Positions 7,296 to 14,193 of a stretch of DNA of 14,193 nucleotides are shown here, in pieces (within the stretch, counting starts at the first letter, position 1; each line of letters begins with the position of its first letter). The translations under genes were made by a program, and so were the position numbers. The notes under the pieces are model-generated. The model saw nothing but the letters and a program-made list of their open reading frames with translations, did not search any database and had not been told where the DNA came from. The stretch is taken from contig CAZFAJ010000068.1 in assembly GCA_964517005.1 (NCBI GenBank), forward strand, positions 1 to 14,193, given 5' to 3'. Origin of the DNA: CAYVBJ01 sp964517005. GTDB taxonomy: Bacteria; Bacteroidota; Rhodothermia; Balneolales; Balneolaceae.

Positions 7296-10200
7296 GCAAA
7301 CAACTCTATCGCCATCTGCCCGGATTTTCGGGATGCTGAAGGTATTCCTGCCGTTATTTTTATTGGTGGCCTGCACCGGCACGTCCGGTGATAAGGACGC
7401 CTCGCTCCCACCACCACTTTACCCTCAACCTCAAACAGTTGAATTAAAAGCTGGTGTGCCCATCACTGCCACACCAAAAATCATCCACCCCGACAGCGTG
7501 GCCAAGCCCCAATCTTTTACCGTTGACCACGCAGCATTAACCACAATAAATGCACATCCCAACCGACACCAAATACCCAAAGAACGAACCACCATACCCG
7601 TTGATAAAAGCCAGCTCAAAACCATAAAAGTAGGCGAAGGTAACCCCGATTTTGTCTTGATCAATTCTATTGGTGACACTTTACCCACCGGTGTTCCCGT
7701 CCCTGCGAAGGGTAAAGTAGTAAAAGCTATTCATTCTAAACCCACCAAAGCCCTGCCACCCGCTACCAAAGATGCCGCCATTGCCCATCTGCAATATTTA
7801 AATATGGAGCAAGGTATGGCTTCATCTTTCGTCAGGGCCGTCTTAGAGGACAAAAACGGAAATATCTGGCTGGGGACTCGGGGAGGGTTGAGTGTTTACA
7901 ATGGAGAAAGCTTTACCCATTACACCGAAAACGAAGGCTTATCCAATAATTTCGTCAGGGCCATCGCAGAGGATCAAAACGGAAATATCTGGCTGGGGAC
8001 CGAAGGCGGTGGGGTGAGCGTATTTAATGGAGAAAGCTTTATCCATTACACCGAAAACGAAGGCTTATCCAATAATTTAGTCAGGGCTATACTGGAAGAC
8101 AAAAGCGGAAATATGTGGCTGGGGACTCGGGGAGGAGTGAGCGTATTTGATGGAGAAAGCTTTACCCATTATACTGAAAAAGAAGGCTTATCCTATGATG
8201 ATGTCATGTCCATCGCTGAGGATCAAAGCGGGAAGATCTGGCTGGGGACTTTTTACGGTGGAGTGAGTGTATTTGATGGAGAAAGCTTTACCCATTACAG
8301 CGAAAAAGACGGCTTATCCAATAGTAATGTCGTGTCCATTCTGGAGGATAAAAGCGGAAATATCTGGCTGGCGACTGATGGTGGAGGGGTGAGCGTATTT
8401 AATGGAGAGAGCTTTACCCATTACAGCGAAAACGAAGGCGTATCCAGTAGGTTCGTCTGGTCCATTCTGGAGGATCAAAGCGGGAAGATCTGGCTGGGGA
8501 CCCGGGGTGGAGGTCTGAGCGTGTTTAATGGAGAAAGCTTTACCCATTACAGCGAAAACGAAGGCTTATCCAATAATACCGTCTGGTCTATCACAGAGGA
8601 TCAAAGTGGAAATATCTGGCTGGGGACTGATGGCGGAGGTGTGAGCATATTCAATGGAGAAAACTTTACCCATTACAGTGAAAGCGAAGGCGTATCCAAT
8701 AATATCGTCAGGACCGTTTTAGAGGATCGAAGCGGAAATATCTGGGTAGGTACTCAGGGTGGCGGGGTATGTGTATTTAATGGAGAAAGCTTTACCCATT
8801 ACACCGAAAACGAAGGCTTATCCAATAATACCGTCGTGTCCATTCTGGAGGATAAAAGCGGAAATATCTGGCTGGGGACTGAAGGCGGAGGGGTGAGCGT
8901 ATATAATGGAGAAAGCTTTACCCATTACAGCGAAAACGAAGGCGTATCCAATAGTTACGTCAGGGCCATCGCGGAGGATAAAAGCGGAAATATTTGGCTG
9001 GGGTCCCGGGGAAGGCTGAGCGTATTTAATGGAGAAAATTTTACCCATTACACCGAAAAAGAAGGCGTATCCATTAGTAACGTTTGGTCCATTCTGGAGG
9101 ATCAAAGCGGAAATATCTGGGTGGGGACTGAAGGCGGGGGGGTGAGCGTATTTAATGGAGAAAGCTTTACCCGTTACACCGAAAACGAAGGCTTATCAAA
9201 TAATATCGTCAGGGACATCGCAGAGGATAAAAGCGGAAATATCTGGCTGGGTACCTGGGGTGGAGGGGTGAGCGTATTTAATGGAGAAAACTTTACCCAT
9301 TACACCGAAAACGAAGGTTTATCCAATAATACCGTCTTCTCCATCACAGAAGATAAAAGTGCCCCTTTTAATGAAATCGGCGTATTTATAGGAACAGAAA
9401 ATGGGCTGTCAAAAATTTCTTTAAGGGAAGATGAAACTTCTGGTGGTAAGGAATTTGCGTTTAGTATTCAAAACTTTGGCAAACAAGATGGGTTGAAAGG
9501 CTTGAGATTCACAATGAGTGCCATTATCGACAGTAAAAATCGCGCCTGGTGGGGTACCGGCAATGGCTTAGTAATGCTGGATTTGAATACACTTAAACTT
9601 TCTGATAAAATACCTCAACCCCGTTTATCCCAATTAGAAATTAACGAGCAGTATATAGACTATCGCAATATCTCAGATAGCCCAGACAGCTATGGTGATC
9701 AAATCAAATTTAATGGTGTTCAAAATTTTGAGAACTATCCCCTCAGTTTAAAATTGCCTTACGAGAAAAATCACCTCACCTTTTATTTTGCAGCTATAGA
9801 CTGGGCAGCACCGCATAAAATCCGGTACAGTTACAGGATGGAGGGCTTACATACAAATTGGAGCCAACCCGCCGCCGACCCGATGGCAGATTACCGAAAC
9901 CTGCCCTTTGGCACCTACACCTTCCAAATCCGGGCCATAGGTGAGAGTGGAGTATGGAGTGAGCCGTTTGATTACACATTTACCATTCTTCCTCCCTGGT
10001 GGAGAACCTGGTGGGCATATTTTCTGTATGGAGTTATGTTTCTGAATGCACTCTATCTTTTACGCCGCTATGAATTAAACCGGTTTAACCTGAAAAACCA
10101 ATTGGCCTTTGAAAAGATTGAAACCGAATCACTCCGGAAACTCGATCATCTGAAATCTCACTTCTTTGCCAATATTTCCCACGAATTCAGGACACCGCTT

Positions 10201-11703
10201 ACTTTGATTCTGGGACAAATAGAAGCCCTGCAATCATCAGACATCAACGGGAAGATCAAAGATAAACTGAAGGTTGCAGAGCGTAACGGCAGGCGCTTGC
10301 AGAGTTTGATCAATCAGCTTCTTGAGCTGTCGAAACTTGAAGCCGGCAAAATTGAACTGAAAACAGATATTCACAATATGGTTTCGTTTCTTAAGAGCCT
10401 GTTTTACTCATTCGAAACCCTGGCAGAAACAAAAAATATCTCACTTTCCTTTGTCTCACAGAATCAATCCATCCCGGCAAGGTTTGATACTGATAAAATG
10501 GAAAAAGTATTCTGTAACCTGCTGTCAAATGCTTTTAAATTTACCCGTACCGGGGGACGTATTGAACTTTTTATTTCAAAACTAAATGCAGAGACGGTGG
10601 AAATAACACTAAAAGATACCGGAATTGGAATTGCACCGGACAGGCTTCCTCACATTTTTGACCGTTTTTACCAGGCTGATGTTTCAACTATACGCGAACA
10701 TGAAGGAACAGGCATCGGCCTCGCACTGGTTCAGGAATACATAACCTTGCATGATGGAAAGATATCTGTTTTCAGCAAGGAAGGTGAAGGAACAGAATTT
10801 ATTGTAAATCTTCCATGCAGGCTCACCCCTGCTGATATGAACCAGGCGACGGAATTAACTGAACCATCTGTTCCTAAAAACAATCCGATTGCTATAGCTG
10901 CCGCTGTTGTGACAGAAAATAAATCTCTGAAGTTTGCTTCCCTAAATGATGAAATAATCCTTATCGTGGATGACAATATGGATGTCCGCACATTCATTCG
11001 TGAGCAGCTTGAGAAGGATTACAAAATTATTGAAGCCTCCAACGGAAAAGAAGGCCTCGAAGCCTCTCAAAATAGTATCCCCAATTTAATTATTTCGGAC
11101 CTTATGATGCCTGAAATGGATGGTTACTCTTTTTGCAAAAAAATAAGAGAAAGCGAAAAAACAAGTCATATTCCAATCATTATGCTTACCGCTAAAGCCG
11201 GCCTGGATCCCACGATTGAAGGACTTGAAGCCGGAATAGATGCCTATCTGACCAAACCATTTCATGTAAGGGAATTACAAACCCGGGTGAAAACGTTGAT
11301 TCAGCAACGAAAAAATTTAAAAAAACAATTTGGTTCTGCCACCTATTTTCCGCCTGCAGCCGTTGCAAAAAGTCCGGTAGATCAAGCCTTTATGAAACGT
11401 GCGATTGAGATAATCGACGCCCATTTGCCGGACGATAATTTCAATGGTGAAACGTTTGCGTCATCACTTAACATGAGTATTTCCCAGCTCAACAGGAAAC
11501 TGAATGCCCTGATTGATCAGCCTGCCGGTACATTTATCCGGTCTGTCAGGCTTCAGCGAGCTGTTGAACTCCTGAACCAGACGGATAAAACCATCGCCGA
11601 AATCTGCTATGAAGTCGGTTTTAATGATCAGGCCTATTTCTCCCGTGTTTTCAAAAAACAGTTCGGCAAAAGCCCGTCAGCTTTCAGAAAGTTGTCCATA
11701 TAA
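7288..11703 (+). CDS. One-piece hybrid two-component system (HTCS) sensor/regulator
   Basis: The protein of about 1471 residues senses a periplasmic ligand and controls transcription itself. Domains in order are: a signal sequence with lipobox LVAC (C29); a proline-rich stretch of unknown function (30-170); 14 two-component-regulator propeller blades (171-774), enough for two seven-bladed propellers; a Y_Y_Y domain (about 825-901); and a membrane helix (909-925). Then come HisKA with NISHEFRTPL (H965), an ATPase domain (N box NLLSN at 1077-1081, DTGIGI at 1110, GTGIGL at 1141), a receiver (D1228, D1229, phosphoacceptor D1271, K1323) and an AraC-type output domain (1370-1470). All phosphorelay residues are intact. 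The ATG at 7288 overlaps the remnant's stop. The ATG at 7333 would give a minimal 14-residue lipoprotein signal, and 7225 would add residues read out of frame through the remnant. No polysaccharide-utilisation genes are adjacent. Confidence 0.9.
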   Translation: MFRQTTLSPSARIFGMLKVFLPLFLLVACTGTSGDKDASLPPPLYPQPQTVELKAGVPITATPKIIHPDSVAKPQSFTVDHAALTTINAHPNRHQIPKERTTIPVDKSQLKTIKVGEGNPDFVLINSIGDTLPTGVPVPAKGKVVKAIHSKPTKALPPATKDAAIAHLQYLNMEQGMASSFVRAVLEDKNGNIWLGTRGGLSVYNGESFTHYTENEGLSNNFVRAIAEDQNGNIWLGTEGGGVSVFNGESFIHYTENEGLSNNLVRAILEDKSGNMWLGTRGGVSVFDGESFTHYTEKEGLSYDDVMSIAEDQSGKIWLGTFYGGVSVFDGESFTHYSEKDGLSNSNVVSILEDKSGNIWLATDGGGVSVFNGESFTHYSENEGVSSRFVWSILEDQSGKIWLGTRGGGLSVFNGESFTHYSENEGLSNNTVWSITEDQSGNIWLGTDGGGVSIFNGENFTHYSESEGVSNNIVRTVLEDRSGNIWVGTQGGGVCVFNGESFTHYTENEGLSNNTVVSILEDKSGNIWLGTEGGGVSVYNGESFTHYSENEGVSNSYVRAIAEDKSGNIWLGSRGRLSVFNGENFTHYTEKEGVSISNVWSILEDQSGNIWVGTEGGGVSVFNGESFTRYTENEGLSNNIVRDIAEDKSGNIWLGTWGGGVSVFNGENFTHYTENEGLSNNTVFSITEDKSAPFNEIGVFIGTENGLSKISLREDETSGGKEFAFSIQNFGKQDGLKGLRFTMSAIIDSKNRAWWGTGNGLVMLDLNTLKLSDKIPQPRLSQLEINEQYIDYRNISDSPDSYGDQIKFNGVQNFENYPLSLKLPYEKNHLTFYFAAIDWAAPHKIRYSYRMEGLHTNWSQPAADPMADYRNLPFGTYTFQIRAIGESGVWSEPFDYTFTILPPWWRTWWAYFLYGVMFLNALYLLRRYELNRFNLKNQLAFEKIETESLRKLDHLKSHFFANISHEFRTPLTLILGQIEALQSSDINGKIKDKLKVAERNGRRLQSLINQLLELSKLEAGKIELKTDIHNMVSFLKSLFYSFETLAETKNISLSFVSQNQSIPARFDTDKMEKVFCNLLSNAFKFTRTGGRIELFISKLNAETVEITLKDTGIGIAPDRLPHIFDRFYQADVSTIREHEGTGIGLALVQEYITLHDGKISVFSKEGEGTEFIVNLPCRLTPADMNQATELTEPSVPKNNPIAIAAAVVTENKSLKFASLNDEIILIVDDNMDVRTFIREQLEKDYKIIEASNGKEGLEASQNSIPNLIISDLMMPEMDGYSFCKKIRESEKTSHIPIIMLTAKAGLDPTIEGLEAGIDAYLTKPFHVRELQTRVKTLIQQRKNLKKQFGSATYFPPAAVAKSPVDQAFMKRAIEIIDAHLPDDNFNGETFASSLNMSISQLNRKLNALIDQPAGTFIRSVRLQRAVELLNQTDKTIAEICYEVGFNDQAYFSRVFKKQFGKSPSAFRKLSI
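7909..9288 (+). repeat. Tandem coding repeat: eleven 126/123-bp propeller-blade units
   Basis: Eleven complete units encode blades 2-12: nine of 126 bases (42 codons) and two of 123 bases (blades 3 and 10), giving exactly 1380 bases. Each unit reads approximately SFTHYTENEGLSNN, then a variable part, then EDKSGNIWLGT, a variable residue, and GGGVSVFNGE. Long stretches are identical at DNA level, including synonymous positions (for example the segment encoding GESFTHY). The differences collect at a few codons: after SNN, around V[RWVMF][SAD], and the residue after WLGT. Blade 13 (from 9289) begins in the same way and then diverges; blades 1 and 14 are clearly more divergent. Units can be lost or gained without breaking the frame. 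Confidence 0.9.
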
Positions 11704-11760
11704 AAAATTGGATTTGCCGGAAACTGACAGGCGACCGGGGTGAATTGCAGCGGCGCAGGG

Positions 11761-11804
11761 AAAAACGCGGCATAACCACGATTGTTGATGTGCCGCTTTT
11801 TTTT
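11761..11804. terminator. Bidirectional rho-independent terminator between convergent genes
   Basis: GCGGCA (11767-11772) and TGCCGC (11791-11796) form a stem, with AAAAAC on the left and eight T residues on the right. On the plus strand it ends the hybrid sensor transcript. On the minus strand the same stem is followed by GTTTTT and can stop the dehydrogenase transcript, whose gene ends at 11858. Confidence 0.85.
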
Positions 11805-11857
11805 ATTAAAACGCATTGTCATCCTTCCACTTCATGGAAATTGGTGACCTGTCTCAC

Positions 11858-12619
11858 TCATACAGTAAGTGAAAATCCTCCATCGGGCGTAAGGGTGGTA
11901 CCCGTTATATAGCTTGCCTCATCAGAACAGAGAAAAGCGATGGTTTTGGCAATTTCTTCGGCGCGGCCCGCACGCCTCAGATGAATTGCGGGAATCGCAT
12001 ACTGGTCGTACATATCGTCACCCACAATACCCCGTAATCGCTGGTGCATTGGCGTATCAATAATACCGGGACAAACAAGGTTCACCCGGATGCCTTCGGG
12101 TGCCAGTTCAGCAGAAACACTGCTTGTTAAACCGATAAGGGCATGCTTTGTACTTACATAGGCCGACCCTGTAGGGAAACCGAGAAAAGAATTAACAGAA
12201 CCGATATTGACTATGGCTCCTCCCTGTTTGGCTGCGAGCATCGCCCTGGCCTGATGTTTCATGCAGAGAAAAACCCCTTTCAGATTGATATCGTGAACCC
12301 GGTCCCACTCTTCTTCCGATAAATCCACAATGGGCGAAAAACTCCCCTCAACTGCTGCATTATTTACCGCATAGTCCAGCCGCCCGAATTCTTTGAGGGT
12401 ATGGGCAACCATTTTCTCCACATCACCTGAACCGGACACATCTGCAACGATGGCACTGGCTACTCCTCCCCGGCTCTGAATTTCTTCTACTAACTCTTCC
12501 AGTTCAGCGCCTCTCCTGGCTGCAACGACCACACTGGCGCCTTTGGCCGAAAATAATTCAGCCGTTGCCCTTCCTATGCCACTGCTCGCTCCCGTAACCA
12601 ATGCAACCTTATTTTTCAT
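11858..12619 (-). CDS. Short-chain dehydrogenase/reductase (classical SDR)
   Basis: A 253-residue cytoplasmic NAD(P)-dependent oxidoreductase of normal family length. The cofactor motif TGASSGIG is at 9-16, D60 precedes V61 at the adenine pocket, and NNAA is at 86-89. The catalytic tetrad is N112, S141, Y154 and K158 (YVSTK). The C-terminal ITGTTLTPDGG is typical. After the second beta strand the sequence is AARR rather than an acidic residue, which favours NADP(H); this is an inference. The substrate cannot be read from the sequence. The nearest broad group is the glucose/3-oxoacyl-ACP-reductase-like SDRs, but a specific name would be a guess. The gene lies 92 bases after the alcohol dehydrogenase gene on the same strand and may be its operon partner. 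No clear Shine-Dalgarno sequence is seen before the ATG. Confidence 0.93.
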   Translation of the reverse strand: MKNKVALVTGASSGIGRATAELFSAKGASVVVAARRGAELEELVEEIQSRGGVASAIVADVSGSGDVEKMVAHTLKEFGRLDYAVNNAAVEGSFSPIVDLSEEEWDRVHDINLKGVFLCMKHQARAMLAAKQGGAIVNIGSVNSFLGFPTGSAYVSTKHALIGLTSSVSAELAPEGIRVNLVCPGIIDTPMHQRLRGIVGDDMYDQYAIPAIHLRRAGRAEEIAKTIAFLCSDEASYITGTTLTPDGGFSLTV

Positions 12620-12711
12620 GATGTATCTATTTTGGATTTGTAAGAATTTGATTCATGATCATTCTGAGCGGAGAACAGTTCATCTGATCGTGGCACTGTC
12701 GTATTTACCGG

Positions 12712-13716
12712 CTAATTTTTTAACACGATTCGAAATCTGGCTTTACCCGATTCCAGGTGAGCAATGGCTTCGTTTACTTTCGACATTGGGAATTCTTCGG
12801 TAATGGGATAGATGTCATGGCGCACACAGAATTCCAGCATGGTCCGTGTCAAAGCCGGGCTTCCCAGGGGACTTCCCGTAACCGATTTTTGTCCGGTAAG
12901 CAATGTGAAAGCGGGAATGGCCATAGGTTCTAAAACCGCTCCTACATTGTGAAATTTACCTTTGGGTGCCAATGCCACCAGATAGGAGTTCCAGTCGAGA
13001 GTTACGTTAGTCGTATTCAGAATGAAATTCAGGCTTCCGGCGATTTTAGCCAGTTCCTCAGGATTTGTAGAATCCACAACCTTCGTTGCCCCCATTTTCA
13101 GAATGGCGTCCTTTTTATCAGGGTTGGAGCTAAAGGCAATGACTTCACAACCCCATTTGTTAAGAAATTTGAGTGCCATATGGCCCAGTCCTCCGATGCC
13201 AATCACTCCAACTTTGTCGGTTGCTTTTACTCCTGCTAAAATGATCGGATTAAACACGGTGATTCCCCCGCAAAGCAAGGGGCCGGCCTTGTCCAGATCG
13301 ATACCATCAGGCAGGGGAATTGCCCAGGACCAATGGCTGCGAACATGGTCTGCGAAGCCACCATGCCTGCCACCAATGGTGAATTCGGCAGAGGAACAGA
13401 GATGATGGGAGCCATCCATGCACTCATGACAGGACATGCATGATCCGGAGAACCATCCCAAACCAACCTTGTCCCCGGCTTTTACATTCTTAACGGAATT
13501 GCCTGCTGCGACAACCTCACCAATAATCTCATGGCCGGGAACAATAGGATAGGCAGACATTCCCCAATCATTGTTGATCATGCTAAGATCTGAATGGCAG
13601 ATTCCGCAGTTAATAACCCGGATATCGACTTCTTCAGCACCTAATTCTTCCATTTCGTAAGAAAATGGCTTTAACATTTCATGCGGGCCATGTGCGGCAT
13701 ATCCTGATACTTTCAT
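12712..13716 (-). CDS. Zinc-dependent alcohol dehydrogenase / aldehyde reductase, CAD/YahK type
   Basis: A 334-residue medium-chain dehydrogenase that interconverts aldehydes and alcohols in the cytoplasm. Catalytic zinc ligands are C40 (GICHSD), H62 with E63 (GHE) and C149 (LLCGG). Structural zinc ligands are C93, C96, C99 and C107 in the CMSCHECMDGSHHLC lobe. The nucleotide fold carries GIGGLG at 173-178 and FSSNPDKK at 195-202. Serine plus lysine there, in place of an acidic residue, suggests NADP(H), as in cinnamyl-alcohol dehydrogenase and E. coli YahK. All ligands are present, so the enzyme should be active. It is somewhat shorter than typical CAD-type members (about 350). It sits 72 bases after the Rid-family gene and 92 bases before the SDR gene, all on the minus strand. 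The true substrate is not known. Confidence 0.93.
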   Translation of the reverse strand: MKVSGYAAHGPHEMLKPFSYEMEELGAEEVDIRVINCGICHSDLSMINNDWGMSAYPIVPGHEIIGEVVAAGNSVKNVKAGDKVGLGWFSGSCMSCHECMDGSHHLCSSAEFTIGGRHGGFADHVRSHWSWAIPLPDGIDLDKAGPLLCGGITVFNPIILAGVKATDKVGVIGIGGLGHMALKFLNKWGCEVIAFSSNPDKKDAILKMGATKVVDSTNPEELAKIAGSLNFILNTTNVTLDWNSYLVALAPKGKFHNVGAVLEPMAIPAFTLLTGQKSVTGSPLGSPALTRTMLEFCVRHDIYPITEEFPMSKVNEAIAHLESGKARFRIVLKN

Positions 13717-13788
13717 ATGTTATCTTGAATCTAAAGTTTTGGTTAATACGATTTCAAACAAGTGGAAGTCACTTTTTTAGATCTGGGC

Positions 13789-14190
13789 TTATTCATTTAT
13801 GACATGTACTTCCAATTCGATTTCAATTAAAAACTCGGGCAAGGCAAGGCCTTTGACTTCAAGCCAGGATCCGGTTGGAAACTGTTGTGTATAGATGGAG
13901 TTCCGGTAACCCGCGTGTTCTAAAAATGCCGGCATATCTGTGGTAAACACATTCTCCACAACCACATCATCAAAGGTGCAGCCATAGTGCTCCAGCACCT
14001 TTTCCAAATCGGAATAACAATTTTTCATTTGCTGGAGTAAATCACCCACAGCAGTCGGTGCGCCTTCATCATCCATGCTGACTGCACCGGATACTTTGAT
14101 ACTGTTTCCAATCTTCACGGCATGGTTATATCCGTAGGCTTTTTCGATTTCAGGTCTGAGGCTGAAGTATTGAGGTTTATTTGTGTTCAT
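13789..14190 (-). CDS. Rid-family (YjgF/YER057c/UK114) protein without the catalytic arginine
   Basis: The 133-residue protein has the length and fold signature of the Rid family: IKVSGAVSMDDEG (31-43), the long helix with QQMKNCYSDLEKVLEHYG (53-70), DDVVVENVFTTD (74-85) and the C-terminal strand LIEIELEVHV (121-130). Canonical RidA proteins hydrolyse reactive enamine/imine intermediates using an arginine in a PxR[ST] motif before the last strands. Here the equivalent segment reads PTGSWLEV, with Gly107 in place of Arg. It therefore probably belongs to another Rid subgroup with a different or unknown reaction, and the name RidA should not be used. The ATG lies three bases from the window edge, so its promoter and any upstream operon genes are not visible. 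The alcohol dehydrogenase gene follows after 72 bases. Confidence 0.85.
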   Translation of the reverse strand: MNTNKPQYFSLRPEIEKAYGYNHAVKIGNSIKVSGAVSMDDEGAPTAVGDLLQQMKNCYSDLEKVLEHYGCTFDDVVVENVFTTDMPAFLEHAGYRNSIYTQQFPTGSWLEVKGLALPEFLIEIELEVHVINE

Positions 14191-14193
14191 ATT

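Noticed and set aside
8314..9105. Minus-strand open frames of 77 and 95 codons with repeated sequence
   Set aside because: They are mirror images of the blade repeats on the opposite strand. Their internal repetition comes from the sensor gene.
7909..9288. CRISPR-like or minisatellite array
   Set aside because: The repeats are 126/123 bases with no spacers, are in frame, and encode propeller blades. They are coding repeats.
12543..13405. Plus-strand open frames over the SDR and alcohol dehydrogenase genes
   Set aside because: They are shadows of genes with complete cofactor and zinc motifs. No domain or start signal supports them.
13750..13780. Small hairpin AAGTG/CACTT followed by T residues on the plus strand
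   Set aside because: The stem has only five base pairs and no plus-strand gene ends there, so it is unlikely to be a terminator.

Overview
The window looks like chromosomal DNA of a member of the Bacteroidota/Balneolota group (FCB superphylum). The evidence is a full one-piece hybrid two-component system (propeller sensor, histidine kinase, receiver and AraC-type output in one chain), an exported tricorn-type S41 protease, an ATP-type PEP carboxykinase, A/T-rich intergenic DNA, mostly absent or weak Shine-Dalgarno sequences, and a TAnnTTTG promoter element. The genus cannot be fixed from this sequence alone.

Layout. Positions 1-779 (minus) hold the 5' part of a small exported protein and, upstream of it, a stand-alone AraC-type DNA-binding protein. 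A 453-base A/T-rich region with palindromes separates this pair from the divergent pckA gene (1233-2822, plus), which is followed by two strong rho-independent terminators in series. Next, on the minus strand, lie a single-domain STAS protein (3034-3375) and a 1072-residue exported tricorn-like protease (3575-6793). A 349-base divergent region leads into the most unusual part. Here the decayed 3' end of a histidine-kinase gene (7119-7295) overlaps the start of a roughly 1471-residue hybrid two-component sensor (7288-11703). The sensor domain of this protein has 14 propeller blades, eleven of them encoded by near-identical 126/123-bp DNA units. A bidirectional terminator (11761-11804) separates it from a minus-strand cluster: a Rid-family protein, a zinc alcohol/aldehyde reductase of the CAD/YahK type, and a short-chain dehydrogenase (14190 down to 11858).

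How the genes may work together. pckA is core gluconeogenesis, and the divergent AraC-type protein is a possible local regulator, although nothing proves this. The hybrid sensor would detect a periplasmic ligand and control transcription directly, but no SusC/SusD, glycosidase or lyase gene lies next to it, so its target is not visible here. The Rid/ADH/SDR cluster may form a small redox or detoxification operon acting on carbonyl compounds.

The best candidates for a second look are the kinase remnant fused to the sensor's start, the homogenised blade array, the lipobox at the sensor's N-terminus, and the Rid protein lacking the usual catalytic arginine. I see no CRISPR array, tRNA, rRNA, insertion sequence or phage gene. 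I found no clearly new multi-gene system.
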